Source: Bacteroidia bacterium (GTDB taxonomy: Bacteria; Bacteroidota; Bacteroidia; UKL13-3). From it: a DNA stretch of 61,882 nt. Location: NCBI GenBank assembly GCA_023151275.1, contig JAKLJI010000019.1, positions 1-61,882 of the forward strand, in the 5' to 3' direction. Made by a program: the position numbers and the translations under genes. The notes under the pieces are model-generated. The model was not told the DNA's origin, ran no database searches, and was given only the letters and a program-made list of their open reading frames with translations. Numbering within the stretch: position 1 is the first letter of the stretch; each line of letters starts with the position of its first letter. Positions 26,007 through 35,307 of the stretch are shown here, in pieces.

Positions 26007-26831
26007 ATGCAAGGCCCTATAGGTGTTTTTGATTCAGGTTTTGGAGGTTTGACTGTTCTTAAATCGATTGCCGCAAAACTTCCTCAGTATGATTACTTGT
26101 ACCTGGGCGATAATGCTCGCGCTCCTTACGGTTCAAGGTCGTTTGAAACTGTTTATCAGTACACCCTGGAATGTGTAAAATACTTGTTTTCGCAAGGTTG
26201 TCCATTGGTAATTCTGGCTTGCAATACAGCGTCTGCAAAAGCTTTAAGAACCATTCAGCAACATGATCTTGCAAAAATTGCTCCCCAAAATCGGGTATTG
26301 GGCGTCATTCGTCCAACCACCGAAAGGGTTGGTGAAATAAGTCAGGGCAAACATGTTGGCGTGCTTGGAACCCGAGGAACGGTGCAAAGTGAATCGTATG
26401 TGGTAGAAGTTCACAAGTTTTTCCCGGAAGTAACAATCAGTCAAGAAGCTTGCCCAATGTGGGTTCCTCTCATTGAAAACAATGAACATGAAAGTCCGGG
26501 AGCAAGTTATTTTATCGAACAACACATCAAATCGCTTCTTGAAAAAGACCCGCAAATTGATACCATTATTTTAGGATGCACACATTATCCCTTGCTCAAA
26601 AATCAAATTGAACAATTCCTATCCAATAAGATTCAGGTGCTTGCCCAGGGCGATTTGGTTGCCAATAGCCTCGTAGACTACCTACAAAGGCATCCGGAAA
26701 TGGAAACTCGTTTGAGCAAAAACGGAACTTTCCGCTTTGAAACAACCGATGATTCAAATGCTTTTGATGAAATGGGAAGTCGTTTTTTTGGTCAACCCAT
26801 TCAAAGCAAAACCATTCACCTGCCTGTTTAA
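26007..26831 (+). CDS. murI: Glutamate racemase
   Basis: 274 residues. Both catalytic cysteines are present, in ILACNTASAKA (~73) and ILGCTHYPLL (~188), with the N-terminal GVFDSGFGGLTVL and the YLGDNARAPYG loop. It makes D-glutamate for peptidoglycan. TATCTTTC ends 4 nt before the ATG, suggesting a very short leader. Convergent with mutS2, 14 nt apart. Confidence 0.96.
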   Translation: MQGPIGVFDSGFGGLTVLKSIAAKLPQYDYLYLGDNARAPYGSRSFETVYQYTLECVKYLFSQGCPLVILACNTASAKALRTIQQHDLAKIAPQNRVLGVIRPTTERVGEISQGKHVGVLGTRGTVQSESYVVEVHKFFPEVTISQEACPMWVPLIENNEHESPGASYFIEQHIKSLLEKDPQIDTIILGCTHYPLLKNQIEQFLSNKIQVLAQGDLVANSLVDYLQRHPEMETRLSKNGTFRFETTDDSNAFDEMGSRFFGQPIQSKTIHLPV

Positions 26832-26845
26832 CCCGGAATACGCAT

Positions 26846-29245
26846 TTAATCCAGAGTTACCAAGCTCACACCATCTCCACCAAAGTCAATATGCTCATCC
26901 TGAACACGGGTAACGTATTTCTGTCCGGCAAGAAATTCTCTAACTAACTTTCTCAAAATTCCATAGCCTTTGCCATGCACTATGCGCACCTGCTTGATGC
27001 CTAGCAAATGGGCATCATCTAAGTACTCTCTCAATTTTAGAATCGCATCTTCACCACGTGTGCCTATTAGGTTTAACTCCGCCTGAAAGTTTCGCATTTT
27101 ATCGTTCAGGTCAATTCCTTTGGAAGCTTCCCGAATTTGTGGTTTGGCTTGCTCCTGCTTTAAAAGAACCAGTTTTTTGATATCCACCGTGGTTCGCAAT
27201 CCACCCAAAGCAACAACAGCTTTATTCTTATTCAACTCAAGCACCTCGCCAACCGATTCCTGATCGCGAAGCTGAACCTTTGAACCCACTTTTATTTCAC
27301 CATCTGCCGGCTTAAGCACTTCTGCTTTCTGCTCCAATTCCTTTTGGCGCTCTTCTTCAACAAAGGTTTTAAGTTCCTGAATGGTTTCTTTGATTTCAGT
27401 CCTGGCTTTGCGCTGACTTTCTAAATTGGCTTGATTTTCCTTGATTTCGCGAATCAGCGCCTCCACTTTTGCATTGGCTTCAGAAACCAGTGCCAGAGCT
27501 TCTTGCTTAGCCTTTTTGATGTATTCCCGTTTTTGATTTTCAAGGTCAGCTTTCAAGCGTTCGTATTGCTCAGACATCACCTCAGCCCTGCCCTCTTTTT
27601 CACTCAAACGCTGTTTCAAATCGCGAACTTGCTTTTGTTCTTTTTCCAACTCAAGCAGCAAATCATCAACCTTCTTTTGCTTTCCACCAACCTTGTTCTT
27701 TGCATAGTTGATAATGGTTTCGGGTAACCCACTCTTATAAGCCAACTCAAAGGCATACGAACTTCCAGGCTTGCCTAATTCAAGTTGATATAAAGGCTGC
27801 ATCTTTTCATGATCAAAAAGCATACACGCATTTTCCAAACCTTTGTTGTTAGCCGCAAAATTCTTCAGGTTACTAAAGTGGGTTGTTATAACCCCATGTG
27901 CTCTTTTTTGCATGAGTTGATGCAGGATGGCTTCAGCCAATGGCCCACCAAACTGGGGATCGGTCCCTGTGCCAAATTCATCAATTAAAAACAAGGTTTT
28001 TCCATCTGCAAAATCACAGAAATTTTTCATGTGCAACAAATGCGAAGAATAGGTACTCAGGTCGTTTTCAATGCTTTGTTCATCGCCAATATCAACCATT
28101 ATTTCCTTGTAAATTCCCATTACACTGTGGCTTTGACAAGGCACCAAAAAGCCACATTGCAGCATGTATTGCAGCAATCCCACTGTTTTCAGGCAAACCG
28201 ACTTTCCTCCAGCATTGGGTCCGGATATAACAACAATATGAGATTGATTATTGAGTTTTAAAGACAAGGGAACGGTGGTAATTCCTTGCTTATCATGATT
28301 CATCTTAAGAATAGGATGATAAGCCTGGTACAATTCCAAACCGGGATGTTTACTCAACAAGGGCAAATCTGCCTTCATTTCTAAGGCCAATAAGGCTTTT
28401 GAGCGAATAAAATCAAACAAGCCCATGCGGTTCATGTTCAATTCTATTTCTGGAATATGCGGACGGATTTGATCTGTGATTTCTAGCAAAATTCGCTCGC
28501 GTTCGCGGCGGTATGAAATCTGCAACTCGCGAAGCACATTATTTAGGTCGAAGCAATCAGTTGGTTCAATAAAAACCGTTTGTCCCGTTTGAGATTCATC
28601 GTGAACAAAGCCAGGAACATGTCGCTTGTGTTCAGCAAGAACAGGTAGCACCAATCTGCCATCGCGGATGGTAATCCCAATTTGTTCAGTTAAGTAGCCG
28701 AGGTCGCTATTTTTCTCGAAGAGCTTATTAATCCGCTTTCTAATTTCAGCTTCGCGCTCATTTATTTTTGCCGACAATTTTGCCAATTCCGGACTCGCAT
28801 TAGGCTTCATGTTTCCTTCCAGGTCCAGAATACGCTCGATTCTTCTAATCAGCAAATCATTAAATATCAAGCCGTCAAGCAAAGCCTCCAATTGAGGATA
28901 TTTTCCTGCCCTGTCTCGCAAGTATCGTGTAATTTGAAGAAATGCTGATAAAACCAATTTGAGCTGATGCAACTCTTCTTCCAAGAGCCAAACGCCTTCA
29001 ATACGCGCCTTGCTGAGTGAATGACTGATATCAAAATAATGGTCTGCCGGAAAAGGCTGATCTTCACTTAAGATGACTTTGAACTCCCGGGTTTGTTCCA
29101 ACATTCGGCTGAGCAAATCAAGCCGGTTTACAAATCGGATTTTCTCAACGTATTGCTGTCCCATCACCGATAGGCAGCGGGCTTTAACCATTTCTTTTAC
29201 TTGATCGAATTCAAGTTTGGTTTCGAGATTTTTTGGATAAGGCAA
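26846..29245 (-). CDS. mutS2: Endonuclease MutS2
   Basis: 799 residues. MutS-type core with Walker A GPNAGGKS (~345), IGDEQSIENDLSTYSSH, Walker B FLIDEFGTGTDP, a long charged coiled coil (~520-650), a KOW-like segment, and a C-terminal Smr nuclease domain (~715-799) with LNLIGTRGEDA and VRIVHGKGYGILR. There is no mismatch-recognition domain, as expected for MutS2, which acts on collided ribosomes or recombination intermediates. No ATG fits; TTG at 29243-29245 is the likely start, 13 nt after the DUF4296 stop. Confidence 0.95.
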   Translation of the reverse strand: MPYPKNLETKLEFDQVKEMVKARCLSVMGQQYVEKIRFVNRLDLLSRMLEQTREFKVILSEDQPFPADHYFDISHSLSKARIEGVWLLEEELHQLKLVLSAFLQITRYLRDRAGKYPQLEALLDGLIFNDLLIRRIERILDLEGNMKPNASPELAKLSAKINEREAEIRKRINKLFEKNSDLGYLTEQIGITIRDGRLVLPVLAEHKRHVPGFVHDESQTGQTVFIEPTDCFDLNNVLRELQISYRRERERILLEITDQIRPHIPEIELNMNRMGLFDFIRSKALLALEMKADLPLLSKHPGLELYQAYHPILKMNHDKQGITTVPLSLKLNNQSHIVVISGPNAGGKSVCLKTVGLLQYMLQCGFLVPCQSHSVMGIYKEIMVDIGDEQSIENDLSTYSSHLLHMKNFCDFADGKTLFLIDEFGTGTDPQFGGPLAEAILHQLMQKRAHGVITTHFSNLKNFAANNKGLENACMLFDHEKMQPLYQLELGKPGSSYAFELAYKSGLPETIINYAKNKVGGKQKKVDDLLLELEKEQKQVRDLKQRLSEKEGRAEVMSEQYERLKADLENQKREYIKKAKQEALALVSEANAKVEALIREIKENQANLESQRKARTEIKETIQELKTFVEEERQKELEQKAEVLKPADGEIKVGSKVQLRDQESVGEVLELNKNKAVVALGGLRTTVDIKKLVLLKQEQAKPQIREASKGIDLNDKMRNFQAELNLIGTRGEDAILKLREYLDDAHLLGIKQVRIVHGKGYGILRKLVREFLAGQKYVTRVQDEHIDFGGDGVSLVTLD

Positions 29246-29258
29246 AGTTTTTTAAATT

Positions 29259-29693
29259 TTATTGTGCCGGCACCATGGCAGCTTGAACTGTATCGCCTGT
29301 AGAAACGCCAGCATCCGGCTGCTTTTGGAACCCCGGCTGATGTGTGGCCTCCAGGTGATTTAGTTTGGCTAAAACTTCCTGGTAAATGCTATCAAGCTCA
29401 GCCGGACGGCTTAGGTAATAAGTATAACTAGCGCGGAATTGTTTTTCATCAACCCCGTTCTTTTTGAATAGCAAGGCATAATCATCCAAATTGCGCTGAA
29501 TGAGTGAATCTCCGGCAAGTGTTGTAGTGGCTACACCTGCTTCGGCAATATGAATATCGCTCAAAATCATAGCCATCTCTTTCCGATTAAGTAAATCAGC
29601 GGGTTTATCGGTAATTTCGTGCTGTCCGCTTTGACAGGAAAAAACACCTATTACAAGCGTAAGAAATAAACCAATTAGATTTTTGTTTGACAT
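29259..29693 (-). CDS. DUF4296 lipoprotein
   Basis: 144 residues (ATG at 29693; ATG at 29699 would add two). The lipoprotein signal MSNKNLIGLFLTLVIGVFSC is followed by DUF4296: LNRKEMAMILSDIHIAEAG and RASYTYYLSRPAELDSIYQEVL. Function unknown; family confined largely to Bacteroidota. Its start codon overlaps head-on with that of yggS on the other strand. Confidence 0.85.
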   Translation of the reverse strand: MSNKNLIGLFLTLVIGVFSCQSGQHEITDKPADLLNRKEMAMILSDIHIAEAGVATTTLAGDSLIQRNLDDYALLFKKNGVDEKQFRASYTYYLSRPAELDSIYQEVLAKLNHLEATHQPGFQKQPDAGVSTGDTVQAAMVPAQ

Positions 29694-30357
29694 GAGCATA
29701 GCCGCAAATATCCAAAAAATCCGCGAGGAAATTGGCCCTCAGGTAAAGTTGATTGCCGTAAGTAAAACTAAACCCAATGAAATGATTCAAGAGGCCTACA
29801 ATGCCGGTCAACGCGCTTTTGGAGAAAACAAGGTGCAGGAAATGGTTGCCAAGTTTGAACAATTGCCTAAAGATATTGAATGGCACATGATTGGCCACTT
29901 GCAAAGCAATAAGGTAAAATACATTGCTCCCTTTGTGCATTTGATACATTCAATCGACAGTCAGAAATTACTTGAAACCGTTCAAAAAGAAGCGGTTAAG
30001 AACAACAAAACAATAGATGTGCTGCTACAGATTTACATAGCCAGCGAAGAAACCAAATTCGGTCTTTCGGAAGAAGAAGCCTTGGACTTGATTCATCTAT
30101 ACAAACAAAACAAGTATTCCAATATTCGGGTGCGCGGACTGATGGGCATGGCTTCCTTAACCGATGACAGGAATACCTTAAATCGCGAATTTTCAGGCCT
30201 TAAAGCCTTTTGGGATTCCCTTAAATCTGAAGAATTCATCAACAACCCCGAATTTGATACCCTATCCATGGGAATGAGCGGTGATTATGGGCTTGCCGTG
30301 GATTGTGGTAGCACTATGATTCGAGTTGGAAGCTCAATCTTCGGTTCAAGAGCCTAA
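29692..30357 (+). CDS. yggS: PLP homeostasis protein, YggS/PLPBP family
   Basis: 221 residues from MSIAANIQKIREEIG. VKLIAVSKTKP carries the PLP-binding lysine, followed by FGENKVQEM, WHMIGHLQSNK, RGLMGMAS and SMGMSGDYGLAV, all family signatures. It binds pyridoxal phosphate and is involved in its homeostasis. The start codon lies in the same CATG as the start of the divergent DUF4296 gene. Confidence 0.96.
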   Translation: MSIAANIQKIREEIGPQVKLIAVSKTKPNEMIQEAYNAGQRAFGENKVQEMVAKFEQLPKDIEWHMIGHLQSNKVKYIAPFVHLIHSIDSQKLLETVQKEAVKNNKTIDVLLQIYIASEETKFGLSEEEALDLIHLYKQNKYSNIRVRGLMGMASLTDDRNTLNREFSGLKAFWDSLKSEEFINNPEFDTLSMGMSGDYGLAVDCGSTMIRVGSSIFGSRA

Positions 30358-30377
30358 GCATTTTGTATTTTCGGACT

Positions 30378-30734
30378 ATGTCTGAAACCAAAATTTGTCT
30401 GAATTGCCACAACCCCATTAAAGGAAGAGCCGACAAAAAATTTTGCGACGATTCTTGCCGAAGCTCTCATTTTCACAAACAAACCCAGGACGAACTTTTC
30501 CTGTATAAACGCATACACAGCATTCTTCGAAAAAACCGAAGGATATTGATGCAGCTATTTTCGCCCGATTCAAGCAAAGGTTCGGTTCCCAAAACAGAAC
30601 TTCAGGAACAAGGCTTCCATTTTGATTACCATACCCAGGAAATTCGGAAGGGAAAGAACTGCCTGTATGCTTGTTACGATTATGCCTACCAAGAAATCAA
30701 CGAACGCGAAGTAGTACTGCTAAAAATCCGCTGA
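30378..30734 (+). CDS. Small protein with N-terminal zinc ribbon
   Basis: 118 residues from MSETKICLNCHNPI. CLNC and CDDSC with KFC form a C-x2-C...C-x4-C zinc-ribbon-like knuckle in the first 30 residues; the rest is basic and helical (FLYKRIHSILRKNRRIL) with a beta-rich end. I recognise no named family beyond short zinc-ribbon proteins of Bacteroidota. TGTATTTTC ends 5 nt before the ATG. It is 20 nt behind yggS. Confidence 0.75.
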   Translation: MSETKICLNCHNPIKGRADKKFCDDSCRSSHFHKQTQDELFLYKRIHSILRKNRRILMQLFSPDSSKGSVPKTELQEQGFHFDYHTQEIRKGKNCLYACYDYAYQEINEREVVLLKIR

Positions 30735-30830
30735 GCCTCTCGCTCAACCAGTTCTGAATTGTGGGTTTTCTGTGGGTTTCTTATCAGGAGGCTGAGCTAA
30801 CTTGCTCCGTTCAATTCGCACTCAAAAAAC

Positions 30831-33467
30831 ATGCTCACCTCTCTTACCATACTGAATTCCAAGGTTTACGGAAAAGCTGAAATCCGAATAAACGACTGCG
30901 ACAGCTTGCAGCTTGTGGGTCCCAATAACATCGGAAAAAGTACACTCATTTATGCCCTCAACTTCCTGTTTATTATTGATGGCAATAAAATGACCTTTTC
31001 GGGACAGCGCCGCGGGGACAAAGAAACGCTTCACCACTATTTCCCGAACCACAACCAGAGTTATATTGTATTCGAGATTTTCAAGAAATCGTATTACTGC
31101 ATTCTGGTTAAGCGAAATTCTGACAGCGAATTGGAGTATTTCCGCTTCAACAGTGAGTACAAAGAAGAGTATTTTGTTGATGCAGATAAGCGTTTGCTGA
31201 AATTTGATGAAGTTCAGGCAAAACTGGCAGAAAAAGGAGTTGAATTTGAGGCTTTTAAAGACAAACGTGAGGTTTTCAATACGGTTTATCAACGCGGAAG
31301 GAGAAACAATGGCGTGGTTTGGTTGGAAGACACCGTTAAAACGGAGGGACTTTCCAACAATTTCTCGCGTATTTACCGCTACCTAATCAATACCAAACTC
31401 ATCACCAATAAAAACCTGAAAGAAGCTTTAATTATTGCCGATAACCGGGAAAATGAATTGTTAAACTTCTCTCAGAAGAATAAAAAAGACATCAACGATC
31501 TTCGGAAAATTAACAACGAAATCAGAAACCTGAAATCGGTTAAAAATGAATTCGATGAGTTCCGCGAGGTTGTCAGCCTGTATACTGCAAAAGGTAAAAT
31601 CATTAACCAATTGTACTATGGGTTTGTAAAAACCTATGAAAGTACGCTTCCAACCTTGCAAGCCCAGCTGGTAGATAAAAACAAATTAATTGCCAAAATC
31701 AATACCGAAATCAACGAGGACTTAATCCCTCAAAAAGCTGATTTCGACCGAAAAATTGGAGGCAAAGAAGCTGAAATCAAGAACAGAGCCAATTCACTCA
31801 ACGAACGAGAATCGGAACTGAAACTGATTAATACCTTCGACCCCATTGAACTGCTGAACGAGAGCCTTGCCAACCTGGATAAAAAACGGAAAGAAATTGA
31901 AAGCCGAATTACCATGGTGGAAGTTCAAAAACTGAACAGCAGAACCATTGAATTCAGGATTGAGCAATTGCAAGAACAGGTTAATCGCTTCCAAAATCAA
32001 ATCAAGAATTACGGTAATCTCTTGATTAATAAAATCTCCGGAAACAAAGACAACCGCAAAATGCTGAATGCCATTTTGAGTGAGGAAGTGAAAAGCTTAC
32101 CCGGAAATCAGGTGCTCAAGGCTGTTCACCAAATTGGAGATAAATTGAGCTTGTTTGATGGCGAAATTGATATCAGCAAAAACCTTTCCCCTAAAGACTT
32201 CCAGTCGGTAGATGAAATCCGCGAATTGCTTGAAAATGCGCAAGCCGACCTGAAAAACCAGGAAGCACTACTTGAAGTGGTAAAAGACCTTGAAAAATCC
32301 CAGATGGATTTGAAGAACATCAACATCGAAATGGAGGAAATCAAGGAAAAAATTACCCGTATTAAGTCTAAGCCTGCTTTAAATAAATCCATCGATAAAC
32401 TGAAGCAAGAACTTAATTTCCTGAATGAAGAGAAACAAAAGCTCGAAAACGAACAACGTATTGTAGCCAAAACCATTGCCAAAAAACAATTAGAAGTGCA
32501 GGAAATGGTTGGCGATAAAGACAAACGTGAACGCCGCATTCGTGAACTTCAGGAATACAAAGCCCAATTGGAAACTTTTGGACTTGCTCAGGAAGAATTT
32601 GAAACTTCTGACGACTTGGATAACCTGTATAAAAAGGTAATCATCAATATTCAGGATCGCTATGAATTGAAAACGTCCAAGGACAAACTTTTTGAAAAAC
32701 TACGCGAGCGCCTGCAGTCAACTTTTGCAGATGAACAGGATTTCATCAAATATGTAGAAGAAGAAATTGCCTTAGTTGAAGACAAAGAACGTTCCATTTC
32801 AAGCTTGCTGGAAAGCATTTCAACTCAGTTTGCCAATCCGGCATTCACCTTGCTTAAACGTTACGAAGAATTCAAGGAATTCGTTTACAATAAATTTAAC
32901 ACAAAACTTTCTCAAGCCCGAATTTCAGATATTGAATCCCTAACCATTGAATTGGTTGATAACAAACGTCTGGTGGAAGAGGTCCGCAAAATCAGTCAGA
33001 TTCAGCAAGTGCGTGGTCAGTTGATGTTTGAATTTGACCATTCAGAAAACCTGAAAGTATTGGATGGCTATTTGGATTCAGGCAAAAAAATTGAGTTTGA
33101 TGATTTGTTTGATATCACCTTGCACCTTACACGCAAGGGAACAACCAAACCGGTTGATTTAAATGAACAAATTGAATCAGATGGAACAGATAAAATGATT
33201 CGCTTGATGATTATTATGAATATCATTAACCGATTATCTGTTAACGATGATGAAAACCGCATTGCCTTGTTTATTGACGAGGTGGCAACCATAGACAAAC
33301 AAAACAGGCCTGAATTGGTGCGTTTTTGTAAAGAGCATCATTTCATTCCCATTTTTGCTGCCCCTGATGCGGTTCCAGGATTTGGTAAATACTATTTCAT
33401 TTACCCAAGTCCAGGTAAAATCAACATCAACGAAAAAGTAAATGCCATGTATGGTGAACGCAATTAA
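30831..33467 (+). CDS. SMC-like ATPase, MksB/JetC-like
   Basis: 878 residues. An ABC head is split by long coiled coil: Walker A GPNNIGKST at 30-38 near the N-terminus; long charged heptad stretches (~195-330, ~350-720); then SDGTDK at ~783-788 in the place of the SMC signature, and Walker B RIALFIDEVATID (Asp ~816). The head, with the short degenerate signature, is closer to MukB/MksB/JetC than to classical SMC or Rad50. At 878 residues it is smaller than MukB (about 1,480). Followed 9 nt later by a kleisin-like gene and then a MukE-like gene, so it is probably the ATPase of a condensin-like complex that extrudes DNA loops. Confidence 0.75.
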   Translation: MLTSLTILNSKVYGKAEIRINDCDSLQLVGPNNIGKSTLIYALNFLFIIDGNKMTFSGQRRGDKETLHHYFPNHNQSYIVFEIFKKSYYCILVKRNSDSELEYFRFNSEYKEEYFVDADKRLLKFDEVQAKLAEKGVEFEAFKDKREVFNTVYQRGRRNNGVVWLEDTVKTEGLSNNFSRIYRYLINTKLITNKNLKEALIIADNRENELLNFSQKNKKDINDLRKINNEIRNLKSVKNEFDEFREVVSLYTAKGKIINQLYYGFVKTYESTLPTLQAQLVDKNKLIAKINTEINEDLIPQKADFDRKIGGKEAEIKNRANSLNERESELKLINTFDPIELLNESLANLDKKRKEIESRITMVEVQKLNSRTIEFRIEQLQEQVNRFQNQIKNYGNLLINKISGNKDNRKMLNAILSEEVKSLPGNQVLKAVHQIGDKLSLFDGEIDISKNLSPKDFQSVDEIRELLENAQADLKNQEALLEVVKDLEKSQMDLKNINIEMEEIKEKITRIKSKPALNKSIDKLKQELNFLNEEKQKLENEQRIVAKTIAKKQLEVQEMVGDKDKRERRIRELQEYKAQLETFGLAQEEFETSDDLDNLYKKVIINIQDRYELKTSKDKLFEKLRERLQSTFADEQDFIKYVEEEIALVEDKERSISSLLESISTQFANPAFTLLKRYEEFKEFVYNKFNTKLSQARISDIESLTIELVDNKRLVEEVRKISQIQQVRGQLMFEFDHSENLKVLDGYLDSGKKIEFDDLFDITLHLTRKGTTKPVDLNEQIESDGTDKMIRLMIIMNIINRLSVNDDENRIALFIDEVATIDKQNRPELVRFCKEHHFIPIFAAPDAVPGFGKYYFIYPSPGKININEKVNAMYGERN

Positions 33468-33476
33468 TCTTTTCCT

Positions 33477-34673
33477 ATGATTAAAGCAGAACCAAAAACC
33501 ATACTCAATTTCCTCAGCAATTATTTTGAGGTTCTGAAAGACATTTTCGATGTGCAAAAAGAAAGTGGCCAAATCAGGAAAGAGAAGCTTAACGAGATTT
33601 TTAAGGATCGGGATGAAAATGTGCTTCAGCAATTGTTGGATTACAAAATCCTGAAAAAGCTGGGCGATGATTTTGAATTCAGAGATACCTATTTCAAATT
33701 ATTTGAATTTATTCTGAATGAATTTCGGCCCCTACTTCCGGAAACCATTCAGAAATACGAACGTTCCATAGGTGTGCTGTTCAAAAAAATTCGCGATGGA
33801 ATCAACGGCGATAAACTCATTCTTGGCCAGCGCATTCTCGACCTGCATGGTGAAATAAAAGAATTTAGCGAGGCGGTAGAAAAAAACACCATTCGCTTGT
33901 TGGCAGAAACCCGCGAATTGAAATCCAATGTCGACAAATTGGATTACATGGAAAAAGTACGAAAAGCCAGTTTTTGGATTGATTATTACATCACTCCATT
34001 GAATAATATTCTGGATATTAACCATGCTGAATCCATTACCAATAAATTGTTCGAGATTTCTAATTATGTCAATATTCGTCGTTTGAATTTTGATGATGAA
34101 TTGATTCGACTTCAATTTGAAAAGCTGTATGTGTTCCTGGTGCAGTCAAACGACGATTTATTGCGTCAATCCAAATTACTCACCAATGAACTACTTCCAC
34201 TAATTGAGCGTATTCGCACAGAATCTGTCATATTAACCGGATTTATTGAGTTCCTCAAAGCACCCCACAAGGCCAAAGTTCCAAAGGTATTTAAGGTTGA
34301 AAGGCAATATCCCTACAGCAACGATATGTACCTCAATGCAAGGGAGTTTGTACAGCAATTTCTTCAAGACGAAACTATTTTCCTCGAAGACCCAAATGCC
34401 TTATCCGATAAATGGGTATTCAACAAAGACCTTTACAAAGAAAAACTCATGCAGCAATTGCCACTCGATAGTTTTTTTGATTGGGCTGGATTAACCCTTC
34501 GAGGGGAATACCAAACCATTGAAACCGATAAACTTTTTGCATTAACTGCCCTTTTGTTTGAAGATGGAATTAGCATTGAAGTGGATTTGAAACAGGAAAG
34601 AAGCCTGATTAGAACCAGCCAAATGAACCTTCGTGTCCCTAAAATTAAAATCAACCGTTATGGAATTTCCTAG
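33477..34673 (+). CDS. Kleisin-like subunit, MksF/JetA-like
   Basis: 398 residues, mostly helical. The N-terminal ~100 residues read as a winged-helix (ILNFLSNYFEVLKDIF, KEKLNEIFKDRDENVLQQLL, FELRDTYFKLFEF-type), then helical bundle and linker (SVILTGFIEFLKAP), and a C-terminal small domain. Together with the ATPase upstream and the short wHTH protein downstream, this is the layout of MukF/MksF. Direct similarity is weak, so the call leans on order and size. The next gene starts 14 nt before its stop. Confidence 0.6.
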   Translation: MIKAEPKTILNFLSNYFEVLKDIFDVQKESGQIRKEKLNEIFKDRDENVLQQLLDYKILKKLGDDFEFRDTYFKLFEFILNEFRPLLPETIQKYERSIGVLFKKIRDGINGDKLILGQRILDLHGEIKEFSEAVEKNTIRLLAETRELKSNVDKLDYMEKVRKASFWIDYYITPLNNILDINHAESITNKLFEISNYVNIRRLNFDDELIRLQFEKLYVFLVQSNDDLLRQSKLLTNELLPLIERIRTESVILTGFIEFLKAPHKAKVPKVFKVERQYPYSNDMYLNAREFVQQFLQDETIFLEDPNALSDKWVFNKDLYKEKLMQQLPLDSFFDWAGLTLRGEYQTIETDKLFALTALLFEDGISIEVDLKQERSLIRTSQMNLRVPKIKINRYGIS

Positions 34674-35205
34674 ATACCACAAAGAAATAGTTAGCGACCT
34701 CATGGGAGGGAAATTTATTCTGGCTAGCGACCAGAAATTTATCTCTCTAAAAGACAATGCCGCCTTTTACGAAAAATTCTTCAAAGAAAGTTTTGGCTAC
34801 GAATTGGAATTGAAATCCGATTATGGATTTATCCTTTCGTATGAAACAGGAGAACAGTTGAGTAGAGATATTTGCCTCTTCTTTGCAATCCTTTGTTATG
34901 AATTGGATAAGGACGGAAAAAACTTTCTTGAGGAAATTCAGTACGCCGAATTTGAACATGAAAAAGTTGATGACTACTTTGAAAACAGTGCCTATGCCGA
35001 TTTAATCAACAACAATAACCAGCTTAAATCTGGAGAAAGCAGAAGAGATTTTATCCGGACCCTGGCAAGAAGAAACATTGTTGAACGGAACGGAGATCAA
35101 AAATTTTTCTTCACCCCGGCGTATAAGGTGTTTATTGATTTTGCTGCCGACTTTGCCAAAGACCGATTGCAGAATTCAGAACCGGCACTCGAAGAGGAAT
35201 ACTAA
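34660..35205 (+). CDS. MukE/MksE-like subunit
   Basis: 181 residues from MEFPRYHKEIVSDLMGGKF, overlapping the end of the mksF-like gene by 14 nt; an earlier start would add nine residues in a region already coding. The size, the opening 'xFPRYxKEIxxxLMxGKF', the tandem winged-helix pattern (SRRDFIRTLARRNIVERNGDQKFF), and its position match MksE. In Muk/Mks complexes this subunit sits on the kleisin dimer and touches DNA. An acidic C-terminal tail (EPALEEEY) follows. A strong bidirectional terminator lies directly downstream. Confidence 0.65.
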   Translation: MEFPRYHKEIVSDLMGGKFILASDQKFISLKDNAAFYEKFFKESFGYELELKSDYGFILSYETGEQLSRDICLFFAILCYELDKDGKNFLEEIQYAEFEHEKVDDYFENSAYADLINNNNQLKSGESRRDFIRTLARRNIVERNGDQKFFFTPAYKVFIDFAADFAKDRLQNSEPALEEEY

Positions 35206-35207
35206 TT

Positions 35208-35250
35208 GAAAAGAACAGCCTAATGTGATTAACATTAGGCTGTTCTTTTC
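35208..35250. terminator. Bidirectional terminator between the mks-like operon and the XRE-S24 gene
   Basis: Perfect 19-bp stem (35208-35226 with 35232-35250), loop GATTA, ending in TTTTC on the plus strand and in a similar run on the minus strand. It serves the plus operon and probably also the convergent repressor gene, whose stop is at 35308. Confidence 0.9.
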
Positions 35251-35307
35251 TTGCTGAAAATTCAGAACCTCATTAACATGTCCTTCAATGAGAAAAACCA
35301 AATTAGC

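Noticed and set aside
30831-35205. Calling the SMC module a Wadjet plasmid-defence system
   Set aside because: No JetD/MksG toprim nuclease is next to it and the gene order differs, so only a condensin-like complex is supported.
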